Shown here one piece after another: positions 53,461 to 62,061 of a stretch of 64,000 bases of DNA (its first letter is position 1; each line of letters opens with the position of its first letter). Position numbers and translations under genes: made by a program. Below the pieces are notes generated by a model. The model worked only from the letters and a program-made list of their open reading frames with translations, was not told the DNA's origin and did no database searches. This stretch comes from Acidimicrobiia bacterium (GTDB taxonomy: Bacteria > Actinomycetota > Acidimicrobiia > Acidimicrobiales > SKKL01). The stretch is taken from the NCBI GenBank assembly GCA_041676705.1, contig JBAYRL010000003.1, forward strand, positions 309,215 through 373,214. Direction: 5' to 3'.

Positions 53461-54081
53461 ATGGCGATACTTGCTCTTGATGTTGATGGCGTTCTGCTCG
53501 ACCCCAATCGTGGCGGTGCTGGTCACTGGTCCATCGAGCTCAACACACAATTTGGAATTGACCGTAATCAGATTCGTGAAACCTTCTTTGAGCCAAAATG
53601 GAAGCAAATCGTCACTGGTCAAGCGTCCGTCGAGGATGAACTTCAGGCGTCGTTGAAACTCTTGGGAACTACAGCCGATGTTGAATCTGTACTGACTTGT
53701 TGGTTCGAGGCCGATTACATACCTTTCGAGGCAACATTTCAGCTCGCTTGCCAAGCTGTTTCTGCAGGACACCAAGTGGTGCTAGTCACAAACCAAGAAC
53801 ACCGACGGGCTCACTATCTCTACCAACGAATCAACGAGAGCATTCCTGTTGGCCAGATTTTCTACTCGGCTGACATTGGCTTCGAAAAAAGCGACCGGCA
53901 ATTCTTTGAAGTTGTAACAGCAAAATTAGGGCTATCACCGGACCAGCGGTCATCGGTAGTTTTTGTTGACGACACCTATGAGAACATTGAGGTGGCCCGA
54001 TCGTTTGGTTGGAGATCTGTGCATGCCACCGCTAGCGAGTCGTGGCACCCCGAGGTTAAAAAGCTACTGGCGCTTCGCTAG
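53461..54081 (+). CDS. HAD-superfamily hydrolase
   Basis: 206 residues with AILALDVDGVLLDPNRGGAG (DxD nucleophile), QVVLVTNQEHRRAHYLYQ (motif II Thr), and SVVFVDDTYENIEVARSFGW (DD motif). A small cytosolic phosphatase of unknown substrate. ATG 53461. Confidence 0.88.
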   Translation: MAILALDVDGVLLDPNRGGAGHWSIELNTQFGIDRNQIRETFFEPKWKQIVTGQASVEDELQASLKLLGTTADVESVLTCWFEADYIPFEATFQLACQAVSAGHQVVLVTNQEHRRAHYLYQRINESIPVGQIFYSADIGFEKSDRQFFEVVTAKLGLSPDQRSSVVFVDDTYENIEVARSFGWRSVHATASESWHPEVKKLLALR

Positions 54082-54092
54082 CAACCTCGTCC

Positions 54093-54226
54093 TCAAATCC
54101 TGATCATGAGCAGCTGGGGCCAGTGGGCCAGATCGCTATGAAGTTGTTGGTCATGGCTCACCACAACCACAGCTGCATCACCAGCGCGAAGACCGACACA
54201 AAGCCGCAACTGCTTCTTTAGGTTCC
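54093..54226 (-). pseudogene. remnant of an ABC ATPase C-terminus
   Basis: The minus strand reads AGDAAVVVVSHDQQLHSDLA, the H-loop end of an ABC transporter ATPase, ending at 54093. In another frame just upstream KEAVAALCRSS resembles the preceding helix, implying a frameshift. Walker A, signature and Walker B are all gone. It fills the spacer before metE, which otherwise shows no riboswitch. Confidence 0.6.
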
Positions 54227-54316
54227 TATCGTGGACGGTAAGCACCTCGTTGAGATTCAGCACACCCCAAATGGAGCAGTACCACCAAACAATTCGACTG
54301 AAGGAATAACAAACTC

Positions 54317-56623
54317 ATGACCATTACCGCCAACCTTGGTTTTCCCCGTATTGGAGCTGCCCGCGAGCTGAAATGGGCCCAAGAAGCAGCTTGGCGTAGC
54401 GGCACCTACGATGAGCTACGCGCCACGGCCGCGGAGTTACGGGCCCGCCATTGGAAGCTTCAAACCGAGCGAGGTTTAAGTCGGGTTCCGGTGGGTGATT
54501 TTTCTCTTTACGACCAGATGCTCGATGCCACTTTGGCGGTTGGTGCGGTGCCGGAGCGTTTCGGCGGTGCTGCTTTTGATCCCGAGGCCGACGATGCTGG
54601 GTTGGCACGCTATTTCGTGATGGCCCGGGGTGGGGCGCTTGATGGGGAAGAGCGGGCCCCCCTTGAGATGACGAAATGGTTCGACACCAACTACCACCAG
54701 CTGGTTCCCGAACTAGCCCCGAACCAGGTCTTTGAAGCCCGCCCGGCCCGACTTTTGGCGCACCTACAAGAAGCCCAAGCCCAAGGGGTAGCCGCCAGAG
54801 TAGTGCTGGTTGGCCCCATTACTTTCTTGGCTCGTTCCAAACGGACCGATGGCGGCAACACCTTCGAGTTGATCGACCAGTTGCTACCCGCCTACGTGGA
54901 ACTGGTGGGTGCGTTGCGCCAGGCCGGTGCCACCGCTTTCCAGTTTGATGAACCGCTTTTGGTCACCGATGTACTCGATGAAGCCTTAGCCGCCTATGCC
55001 CCGGCCTACCAGGCTCTACGCCAAGCCGCTGGTGATGCTGAGGTTACTCTGGCCACCTATTTCGGCGCGCTCGGGTCGTCGGTCGAAACAGCCGTTGGGC
55101 TCCCCATTGATTTCTTGCACCTCGATTTAGTACGAGGCACCGACCAGCTTGACCAGGTCTTGGCGGCCCGGCCCGACTCTTTGGGGCTGTCGCTTGGGGT
55201 TGTGGATGGTCGAAACTTGTGGCGCTCCGATCTTGACCAAAAAATCGAGGTAGTTAGCCAGGTCGTAGAACAAATCGGCTCCGACAAAGTTCAGATCGCG
55301 CCTTCTTGTTCACTCTTACATCTGCCGGTTGACCTTTCCGCAGAAACGAATCTTGACCCCGAGTTTCGTTCTTGGTTGGCCTTTGCCACCGAACGGCTGG
55401 ATGAAATCCGCATTATCGGTGAGGTGGTTGGCGGTCGTGGCGACGGTGTAGATGCCGAATTAGCCGAGAACCGTGCTGCGGCAGCGTCGCGTCGGGCTTC
55501 CGAGCGAGCCCATCGCCAAGAAGTCACCGATCGGGTGGCCGCGATCACCCCAGCCATGTCGAGACGCGCTTCTGCTTATGTTGAACGCCGGGTGGTTCAA
55601 GCCAAGCGTTTGCCGTTGCCAGCTTTGCCCACCACCACCATTGGTTCTTTCCCCCAAACCCGCCAGATTCGTGAACTGCGCCAAAAATTCCGCAAAGGTG
55701 AAATCGACCGGGCCACCTACCAAGCCGGTTTGAAAGAAGCCACCGAGGCCTGCATTCGAGAACAAGAAGAGCTTGGTCTCGACGTTTTGGTGCACGGCGA
55801 ATTTGAACGCACCGACATGGTGGAATACTTCGGTGACCAGCTGGAAGGGTTCTTCACTACTGCTAATGGCTGGGTGCAAAGCTACGGTTCGCGGTGTGTG
55901 AAACCGCCGGTACTTTACGGTGATATTGTGCGGCCGGCACCCATGACGGTGGAGTGGAGCACCTACGCCGCCAGCCTGACCGATCGCCCTATGAAGGGCA
56001 TGCTGACCGGTCCGACCACCATCTTGTGCTGGTCATTTGTACGCGACGATCAGCCTTGGTCCACCACTGCGAAACAGTTGGCGCTGGCGTTGCGTGATGA
56101 GGTTGATGATCTGATTAAGGCCGGTATTCCTGTCGTGCAGATCGACGAGCCAGCGCTACGCGAAGGCTTGCCCCTGCGCAAAGCCGACCGGGCGGAATAT
56201 CTGGCTTGGGCGACCGAAGCCTTCCGACTGGTGGCTGGGGTGGCACCTGATGACGTTCAGGTTCACACCCACATGTGCTACGCCGAATTTGGTGAGATCT
56301 TAGGCGCCATTATTGCGTTGGATGCCGATGTTATTTCGATGGAAGCCTCTCGCTCCCACATGGAGTTATTGGACGATTTTGTGGTGCACCACTATCCCAA
56401 CGAAATTGGCCCCGGTATTTGGGATATTCACTCGCCGCGGGTACCGGGTGATGATGAATACGACGATCTCTTGGCTCGTGCCATTGAAACGCTGGGCACC
56501 GAACGGCTTTGGGTGAACCCCGACTGCGGACTGAAAACTCGCGCCTGGCCCGAAACCCGAGCCTCACTCACAGGTTTGGTGGCCGCTGCTAAACGAGCCC
56601 GCACCAAACTCGTCGTTGATTGA
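54317..56623 (+). CDS. metE: cobalamin-independent methionine synthase
   Basis: 768 residues, the usual MetE length, with two barrels: N-terminal LGFPRIGAARELKWAQEAAW and C-terminal TTIGSFPQTRQIR, VHGEFERTDMVEYFGDQLEG, LTGPTTILCWSFVRDDQP, VQIDEPALREGLPL, HTHMCYAEFGEIL and WVNPDCGLKTRAW. The His, Cys and final Cys bind the zinc that activates homocysteine; the methyl donor is 5-methyltetrahydrofolate polyglutamate. GAAGGA precedes ATG. I saw no cobalamin or SAM riboswitch in the 235 nt upstream. Confidence 0.96.
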   Translation: MTITANLGFPRIGAARELKWAQEAAWRSGTYDELRATAAELRARHWKLQTERGLSRVPVGDFSLYDQMLDATLAVGAVPERFGGAAFDPEADDAGLARYFVMARGGALDGEERAPLEMTKWFDTNYHQLVPELAPNQVFEARPARLLAHLQEAQAQGVAARVVLVGPITFLARSKRTDGGNTFELIDQLLPAYVELVGALRQAGATAFQFDEPLLVTDVLDEALAAYAPAYQALRQAAGDAEVTLATYFGALGSSVETAVGLPIDFLHLDLVRGTDQLDQVLAARPDSLGLSLGVVDGRNLWRSDLDQKIEVVSQVVEQIGSDKVQIAPSCSLLHLPVDLSAETNLDPEFRSWLAFATERLDEIRIIGEVVGGRGDGVDAELAENRAAAASRRASERAHRQEVTDRVAAITPAMSRRASAYVERRVVQAKRLPLPALPTTTIGSFPQTRQIRELRQKFRKGEIDRATYQAGLKEATEACIREQEELGLDVLVHGEFERTDMVEYFGDQLEGFFTTANGWVQSYGSRCVKPPVLYGDIVRPAPMTVEWSTYAASLTDRPMKGMLTGPTTILCWSFVRDDQPWSTTAKQLALALRDEVDDLIKAGIPVVQIDEPALREGLPLRKADRAEYLAWATEAFRLVAGVAPDDVQVHTHMCYAEFGEILGAIIALDADVISMEASRSHMELLDDFVVHHYPNEIGPGIWDIHSPRVPGDDEYDDLLARAIETLGTERLWVNPDCGLKTRAWPETRASLTGLVAAAKRARTKLVVD

Positions 56624-56673
56624 TAACTCACCGTTACTCACGGCGTGCAACAGCTTTCCACCGCATTGCTCGG

Positions 56674-56701
56674 TTGATTGTTGACACAATAGGCGTACAC
56701 T
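56674..56701 (+). promoter_or_regulatory. promoter of the TacA-TacT-like module
   Basis: TTGATT (56674-56679), 16-nt spacer, TACACT (56696-56701), then 7 nt to ATG 56709: a complete promoter giving a leaderless transcript. Confidence 0.55.
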
Positions 56702-56708
56702 CTTTTTT

Positions 56709-56999
56709 ATGGCTACAACAAATCCCGGGTCAGTGGAGCGCAAAGATGCACGCTTAGCAGTGCGCCTGACCCCAAATCAGCGTGCCCTAATCGATGAAGC
56801 GGCGACGGCCAGTGGCCAATCATTAACCGAGTTTGTTACCACCGCGGCGTTGGTGCGAGCTGAGGAGGCCCTGGCTGATCGTCGACTTTTTCATATAGAT
56901 GACGCTGCTTGGAAAGAGTTCAACGCCATCCTTGATCGCCCTGCGATGCACCGGCGTGAGCTTGCCAACCTTCTTAAGGAAGCTGCGCCCTGGGACTGA
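56709..56999 (+). CDS. DUF1778/TacA-like antitoxin
   Basis: 96 residues. RKDARLAVRLTPNQRALIDE, AATASGQSLTEFVTTAALVR is a ribbon-helix-helix of the DUF1778 group, followed by the toxin-binding tail (LFHIDDAAWKEFNAILDRPA). It should bind both DNA and the acetyltransferase toxin. Leaderless start. Confidence 0.88.
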   Translation: MATTNPGSVERKDARLAVRLTPNQRALIDEAATASGQSLTEFVTTAALVRAEEALADRRLFHIDDAAWKEFNAILDRPAMHRRELANLLKEAAPWD

Positions 57000-57511
57000 A
57001 ACCACAACGTCCGCGTCCGATTAACGCTGCCGACATCACCGCTGGTTTCGACTGTGGTGAGGAATCTCTAAACCGCTACCTAGTCGATAAGGCTTTGGCC
57101 AACCACACGCGAGACCTAAGCCGCTGTTATGTCTGCCTGGACGGCGGAACGGACAAGCTCCTCGGTTATTACACTCTGTCTGCTGTGGCTATTGCCCACC
57201 GCGACTTATCGGGACGGTTACGTAGGAATTCTCCTGACCCGGTGCCGGCCGTTCTTATGGGCCGACTGGCGGTTGATCGGGCAGCACAAGGGTATGGGTT
57301 AGGACGATTTCTAGTTCGCGACGCCATTTTGTCGACTCTGGCCGCCGCCGATCGGATCGGTGTGCGGATCCTTTTGGTTCATGCCCTGCACGCAGAGGCA
57401 ACCACGTTTTACCAAAGCCTCGGCTTTGCGAAGTCGCCTACCGACCCTCTTCACCTCTATTTGTTGCTAGCGGATGCCCGAAAATCTCTGGGTGAAGAAC
57501 CCTCGGCCTAG
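56996..57511 (+). CDS. GNAT toxin, TacT-like, apparent CTG start
   Basis: The conserved toxin N-terminus (ITAGFDCGEESLNRYLVDKA) lies upstream of the first ATG, GTG or TTG (57095) and is open back to a stop at 56975. The only fitting initiator is CTG 56996, which overlaps the antitoxin stop as CTGA. From there 171 residues include the acetyl-CoA motif RLAVDRAAQGYGLGRFLVRD and FYQSLGFAKSP. TacT toxins acetylate aminoacyl-tRNA and halt translation. Starting at 57095 would remove the first strand and helix. Confidence 0.82.
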   Translation: MKPQRPRPINAADITAGFDCGEESLNRYLVDKALANHTRDLSRCYVCLDGGTDKLLGYYTLSAVAIAHRDLSGRLRRNSPDPVPAVLMGRLAVDRAAQGYGLGRFLVRDAILSTLAAADRIGVRILLVHALHAEATTFYQSLGFAKSPTDPLHLYLLLADARKSLGEEPSA

Positions 57512-57770
57512 CTACAAGCCTCACGTAGCCCACAAATATTTTGAACGCAAGACAAACAAAACGGCGGATTAGGGGCTAATTACATCCAATTGCGAGTTGA
57601 CCCAGCTCCTTTTGGTGAGCTGCACCGCCGCAATGTTGATCGGTTTTCGCCTTCCCACCGGCTGGAACCGCGACCGTAGTCAAGCCGCTGACACATCATA
57701 CGGTCAGTTTCGCTACTGCATCGTTGCTAGGCGGTATGCGACAAACCAATGCACCCTATTCAACGTCGAT

Positions 57771-58160
57771 TCAAGGAACGGCATATCCAGAAACCCGTAC
57801 CGACAATCGGCCCACACTTGGGTCATTATCGAACACAAACACGAGATGCTCTTTGTCCCCCGGGGCCAGAAAATCAACAACTTGTTCACCCACCGAAACC
57901 TCTCCAGCTAGCTCAAGTTTGGCTTCAACTGTGACCTCTGCCGCGGTCGAGCTGCCAACGTTCGTTACTTCCACCTCTACATGGTGACTAGCGCCAACTT
58001 GGCGGATTTCACCGGTGAGAACTGCTACGGGCTCGGCAGGAGAATGTTGGTCACCCATCTGGGCGATCAGCATCCCAATGACTACCAGTAAGATAAGGCA
58101 AGCGCCAGCAAAAGTCGTCCATTCAGCTGCACTGCGACCTTGTTCATGATCGTTGTTCAT
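57771..58160 (-). CDS. TIGR02588-like membrane-anchored protein
   Basis: 129 residues. One N-terminal helix (WTTFAGACLILLVVIGMLIA) anchors an outer beta domain (GASHHVEVEVTNVGSSTAAE, DFLAPGDKEHLVFVFD) of the TIGR02588 type. It overlaps the preceding gene by 4 nt (ATGA), forming the known TIGR02587-TIGR02588 pair of unknown role. The 57512-57770 spacer holds no gene I can support. Confidence 0.8.
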   Translation of the reverse strand: MNNDHEQGRSAAEWTTFAGACLILLVVIGMLIAQMGDQHSPAEPVAVLTGEIRQVGASHHVEVEVTNVGSSTAAEVTVEAKLELAGEVSVGEQVVDFLAPGDKEHLVFVFDNDPSVGRLSVRVSGYAVP

Positions 58161-59116
58161 ATCGCTAAACGTCCCGCGGCGCCTCCCACAGCGGCGGGAA
58201 AACCAAGAACAATCACTCGATTGAATAAATCACTGACAGGGCTCATGTCGCGTTGGAAAAACCAGAGCAAGAACGCTGAAATCACCAACGCAACCAGGTA
58301 GGAGGCCACTGTTTCACTTAGCGGGCTTTGGAATATGCCCTCCTGAGCGTGCCGACTCTCCTGACGGGAAAATCCAGCAGCGAACACGATTGCATAGGAA
58401 GAAATCAATGAAGCGGCCACCGCCAGCAATAACCAGCCGCCGCCCATCCGACTGGCAATCATGGGAACTTCGTCGGTGGGGGCGATGCTAAGCGCAATGA
58501 ACACAGAGCCTATGGTGGCCGCGCCCAGGTCAGCTAGCGTCGCATTCAATCGCCCTTCATCTTCGCTCGTCTCAGTTGGGCTCGTCGACTCGCCTCTGGC
58601 GGTGCCACTCATCTTGAGGTAATCCTTATTGTCAACCTGGTCATCTTGCTTTTGTGTTGCGCCATCAAGAAAATGCCGGGCAACACCGATACCTAGACAA
58701 AATGGCGCTGCTTCATACAAAACCTTGCCTAGCGCCGGCCCAGTTGCGATATCTGGGCCAATCTGAATTTCCCGCAATAAGATCAACACGATCGCTGTGA
58801 TTACAAGACCAATGGCCACGGCCTCCACCGTGTCAGCCGCCGCTTCCCAGAACCTCGGGTCAGGCTTCGAGCGGAAACCTTCGGTCAAATTAAGAGCGAA
58901 CACTGGTATCGCCAGGAATGCGAGTACAACCGCTGTTTGCTCTGGTCGGGTGTGGCTACCGATCCACCAAACCTCCATGGTGTAGAGCAATGGCACACCA
59001 AAGAGCATCCCGCCCGAAGCTGCCCTAACCAAGTCGTTCAACTCAGCTCGCCACGGACTCGCTTGTGGTTTCGCACTGGTTTTAATCCGGGTGGCCGATC
59101 CGGCAATAGCTGTCAT
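58157..59116 (-). CDS. TIGR02587-like integral membrane protein
   Basis: 319 residues and about seven hydrophobic helices with GMLFGVPLLYTMEVWWIGSH, VLAFLAIPVFALNLTEGF, KVLYEAAPFCLGIGVARHFL, LADLGAATIGSVFIALSIAP and FNRVIVLGFPAAVGGAAGRL, matching the TIGR02587 family. Function unknown; co-translated with the TIGR02588-like gene. Confidence 0.82.
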   Translation of the reverse strand: MTAIAGSATRIKTSAKPQASPWRAELNDLVRAASGGMLFGVPLLYTMEVWWIGSHTRPEQTAVVLAFLAIPVFALNLTEGFRSKPDPRFWEAAADTVEAVAIGLVITAIVLILLREIQIGPDIATGPALGKVLYEAAPFCLGIGVARHFLDGATQKQDDQVDNKDYLKMSGTARGESTSPTETSEDEGRLNATLADLGAATIGSVFIALSIAPTDEVPMIASRMGGGWLLLAVAASLISSYAIVFAAGFSRQESRHAQEGIFQSPLSETVASYLVALVISAFLLWFFQRDMSPVSDLFNRVIVLGFPAAVGGAAGRLAI

Positions 59117-59392
59117 AACTGGCCCTACCCTGATTAAATCCGTGCTAGTTCAACCAAACCTCGGAGCGTAAGGCGCCTACCAAATACGTCATCATTTTGT
59201 AGCTCGTGCACCTCGTGCCAGCCCCTCCAAACGTTGGATGAGATGAACCCCGGCAACGAGTCACCGGGCGGAAGCTGGGGCTCGGCAGTGGCCGCGCTGA
59301 GTTTGTCACCAGTGACGGACTGCAATTATCGCGGATTCACTGACTGAACCAATCCACGGCAGATTCCACCAAGGCACACTTGGAGCGGCACT

Positions 59393-60112
59393 ATGCTAAA
59401 GCCCGTGTATGGAGATGCTGCTCGCTTCTATGACCTGATCCACGAGGCCCGAGGCCGCGCCCCGCAAACAGAAGCGGAGCTCGTGATCGGCGAGGTTCTG
59501 CGTCACAAGCCAACAGCTGCCACATTGCTCGATGTCGGATGCGGCACTGGCGCACACCTGCCATACCTCGCGTCCAGCTTCGACGTCGTCGGCGTCGACC
59601 TGAGCCGCCCAATGCTGGATATCGCAGCTGAGCGTGCACCCAACGTCCAACTCGTCGAAGGTGATTTCCGATCTTTCCAACTCGACCGTACCTTTGACGT
59701 CGTAGTCTCGCTGTTCAGCGGCATCGGATACCTGACGGGACAGGAAGATCTCGACGCTGCTGTGGCCAACATGACGGGACACCTCAACCTGGGTGGCGTG
59801 CTGCTCATCGAGGGGTGGGTCGAACCTGACTACTGGATCGGGTCGACCGTCAACGCCGAGTCGGGTCGTCAGGGTGATCTCGCAGTGGCTCGCGCGGTGC
59901 GCTCCTCAAGGTCTGGCATGCACTGCGCGATCGAGATGCAGTACGTCGCCGCGACTCCACAGGGCATCACGACTGTCGAGGAGCGGCACACGATGCGCCT
60001 CTCAGATCCAGATGAGTTCGCTCGCAGCTTCGCGGCGGCAGGTCTGGACTTCGAGCGCATGCCGCACATGCTCCATCCGGGACGCTCGGTGTACGTCGGA
60101 ACCAAGACATAG
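59393..60112 (+). CDS. SAM methyltransferase, sugar N-methyltransferase-like (DesVI/TylM1 type)
   Basis: 239 residues: VYGDAARFYDLIHEARGRAP, TLLDVGCGTGAHLPYLASSF, VVGVDLSRPMLDIAAERAP, EGDFRSFQLDRTFDVVVSLF, SGIGYL, HLNLGGVLLIEGWVEPDYW and FAAAGLDFERM. This is the order seen in deoxyaminosugar N-methyltransferases. Codons favour GTC, CTC and CGC, and the gene is GC-richer than its neighbours, suggesting acquisition. No sugar-biosynthesis partners lie alongside. The spacers 59117-59392 and 60113-60364 hold no recognisable gene. Confidence 0.83.
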   Translation: MLKPVYGDAARFYDLIHEARGRAPQTEAELVIGEVLRHKPTAATLLDVGCGTGAHLPYLASSFDVVGVDLSRPMLDIAAERAPNVQLVEGDFRSFQLDRTFDVVVSLFSGIGYLTGQEDLDAAVANMTGHLNLGGVLLIEGWVEPDYWIGSTVNAESGRQGDLAVARAVRSSRSGMHCAIEMQYVAATPQGITTVEERHTMRLSDPDEFARSFAAAGLDFERMPHMLHPGRSVYVGTKT

Positions 60113-60364
60113 CCACCCTGACACGCAAGACCGTCTAGGTCTCGTTCAAGAGCGGTCAGTACACCGAAACGAATCTAGGTCGTCGTGGCCTCTCGACCAT
60201 ACATCGACCGACGGTGTCCGCCACACACCGTAATGAAGGGGTTGACACTACCGATACAAAACCGTCACGTTCATATTCGTCACCCGCAATGAACTGACCT
60301 TTATAAGGTGTCGAGAATCAACGCTCGAACATTGACTGGGACCAAACCAAACTTTGGGTGCGGG

Positions 60365-60566
60365 TTAGGCCGATGGACTATCCCGTGCAGGTATTGGTAA
60401 CAACGCCTCTCCACCGCCCATCCCAAAACGTTTAATGGAATGACGATAGTCAATTAGCACACGGCAAATTTCCTCGGTTGATACGTTCCCAACACGCAGC
60501 CATACGAATTTAGGTGGGGGTCCATGCAAGAAATCGAGATAGGTTCTGGTCGAACAACAGCTTCAC
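60365..60566 (-). pseudogene. DUF5615 PIN-like toxin, internal deletion and frameshift
   Basis: GTG 60566 overlaps the antitoxin stop (GTGA) and reads KLLFDQNLS, the DUF5615 toxin start. It then hits a stop in frame, while a shifted frame gives DFLHGPPPKFVWLRVGNVST and EEICRVLIDYRHSIKRFG, the toxin C-terminal half, ending at 60365. About 50 residues carrying the central acidic residues are missing. The toxin cannot be active. Confidence 0.82.
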
Positions 60567-60781
60567 GCTGTAGCTAGGCGGCGTTCACGTAGCGCCGCAA
60601 ACTGAAAGGCAGCTCGCACATGCGTATCGGTGAGTTCAGGAAAGTCAGCAATAATTTCCTCAGAGCTCATACCAGCAGCAAGATACTCGAGCACATCGTA
60701 AACCGATATTCGAGTACCCACGAAGCATGGCTTACCACTCCGAACACCCGGACGGGTCTCAATCAGCTTCGTCAACTCCAT
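60563..60781 (-). CDS. DUF433 antitoxin
   Basis: 72 residues: LIETRPGVRSGKPCFVGTRI, SVYDVLEYLAAGMSSEEIIA, DFPELTDTHVRAAFQFAALR, a complete DUF433 helix-turn-helix antitoxin. A TATGCT box (60789-60794) ends 7 nt before ATG 60781, supporting this start and a leaderless mRNA. Its toxin (60365-60566) is broken, so it survives as an orphan. Confidence 0.85.
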   Translation of the reverse strand: MELTKLIETRPGVRSGKPCFVGTRISVYDVLEYLAAGMSSEEIIADFPELTDTHVRAAFQFAALRERRLATA

Positions 60782-60819
60782 GCCTATGAGCATACCGTTC
60801 ACGTCCTGCCGCCGTGTGA

Positions 60820-60978
60820 TCACGTCTTTCCGAACGGCAATAGAAGGGGCTCGAGCGACAGGTCAGTCATCGTAATTAGGTGAATACAGGGGGAATCACC
60901 GTTCAGCTCGAAGTGGCCGTGCTCACGAACGATCAAAGCGATCAGCACATTGGTATCAGCCGGGAACGTTTTAGTCAC
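60820..60978 (-). pseudogene. truncated VapC-like PIN toxin
   Basis: From GTG 60978 (GTGA overlap with the gene upstream) it reads TKTFPADTNVLIALIVREHG, a PIN-toxin start with its first Asp, then runs into unrelated sequence and stops at 60820. The remaining active-site residues are absent. Confidence 0.65.
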
Positions 60979-61157
60979 TCGTCCGCAAGGTTTCGTACGT
61001 CTTCGGCGGTGATCGTTCGGCCAACCGAGACTACCGGTAAGCCTCGCACACCTTTCTGGGTGGGCTGCTGTTGTTTGTGTAGCCCAGAGCGAATGAGCTC
61101 AGTAATCACCTCGCTCATCGTCTTGCCGGAATCAGGCGCGGTAAGGGCCGCGTTCAA
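60975..61157 (-). pseudogene. N-truncated VapB-like antitoxin
   Basis: SGKTMSEVITELIRSGLHKQ and LPVVSVGRTITAEDVRNLAD are the second half of a ribbon-helix-helix antitoxin and its tail. The DNA-binding beta strand is missing and the frame upstream closes within the 3' end of the thioesterase gene. Only TTG is available as start. It looks cut off by a deletion that abutted the thioesterase. Confidence 0.62.
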
Positions 61158-61948
61158 CCCACCGGTTTAGGCATGATCGTGGCAGAAGCAGTTTGGCTTC
61201 CATGGGCCAGGAACTCACCGGTTTCTGCCCACGCTTTTACCCCACCGTGAACATAACCTCCGGCGATAAACCAAGGGTCAAACTCGAATAGCACCCACTC
61301 GGTGTCGACCAGGTGAGCAAATCGCATGGAGTTATCGAGACTGTTGCCGCCACCATGTTCGCCCACCACCCGCAACACGCTAGGCGGGACGATATCGGCC
61401 AGAAACGATAACTCCGCAGCCCCAATAGCTTCGCCTTGTCGCATACGCGCCCACATGTACATACGAAGCGGGTCAACTTCCACTTCTCGAACTTCGGCCG
61501 TATAGGTCCAGTCTTCCACTTGGGGGTCACGAGCAAGAGGTGATCCCCACGGCACACCAGATTCTGGTCCCGGCACTTTGGGCATAGCCGGAACTTGGGT
61601 ATTGGGGACCTTGCCGTCCACGTGGATACCAGTAGAACCTACCCCGGCTAGTATCTCCCGGTCGCCTACCCGGGCGGTGAAACGCACCTGAGAGGTTCGA
61701 CGCCCGTTAGCGAGCACTTCTAGCTCACAATCTATTTGCTCGCCGAGCGCCGCGCTGCCCACAAACTGCACCGTGGCCCACAGCGGGGTGCGACCGGTTT
61801 GGGCTTCCATGGTAGCCAGCATCGCCGCCAGCCCGGTACCTCCGTAGAGCCGGGCATCGGGCCGACATAGCCGACCAGCTAGCTTGAAAGACCACTCGGT
61901 TTCGGAAACCCGGTTAAGACCCAACCACTCGGCGCTATTACTGTCCAT
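61154..61948 (-). CDS. acyl-CoA thioesterase (TesB-like double hot-dog)
   Basis: 264 residues: LCRPDARLYGGTGLAAMLAT, LWATVQFVGSAALGEQIDCE, DWTYTAEVREVEVDPLRMYM, LSFLADIVPPSVLRVVGEHG, DNSMRFAHLVDTEWVLFEFD and GGYVHGGVKAWAETGEFLAH. It should hydrolyse acyl-CoA; chain length unknown. Its end overlaps the truncated antitoxin. Confidence 0.86.
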   Translation of the reverse strand: MDSNSAEWLGLNRVSETEWSFKLAGRLCRPDARLYGGTGLAAMLATMEAQTGRTPLWATVQFVGSAALGEQIDCELEVLANGRRTSQVRFTARVGDREILAGVGSTGIHVDGKVPNTQVPAMPKVPGPESGVPWGSPLARDPQVEDWTYTAEVREVEVDPLRMYMWARMRQGEAIGAAELSFLADIVPPSVLRVVGEHGGGNSLDNSMRFAHLVDTEWVLFEFDPWFIAGGYVHGGVKAWAETGEFLAHGSQTASATIMPKPVG

Positions 61949-62061
61949 GGAATAGAAAACCTAGCATCAGCTTAAGCATGAGACCTTGAGCTAACGGCAC
62001 GTCTACTAAGGGTCGGAGGTGGGGAGAACGGAAACGTACCCCTAAATCATTAGTGACAGGC

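Noticed and set aside
54082..54316. Cobalamin or SAM riboswitch before metE
   Set aside because: No B12-box or SAM-riboswitch core was found; the spacer is an ABC ATPase remnant.
59134..59325. 63-residue minus frame between the TIGR02587-like gene and the methyltransferase
   Set aside because: TTG start without ribosome site or -10 box; no recognisable domain.
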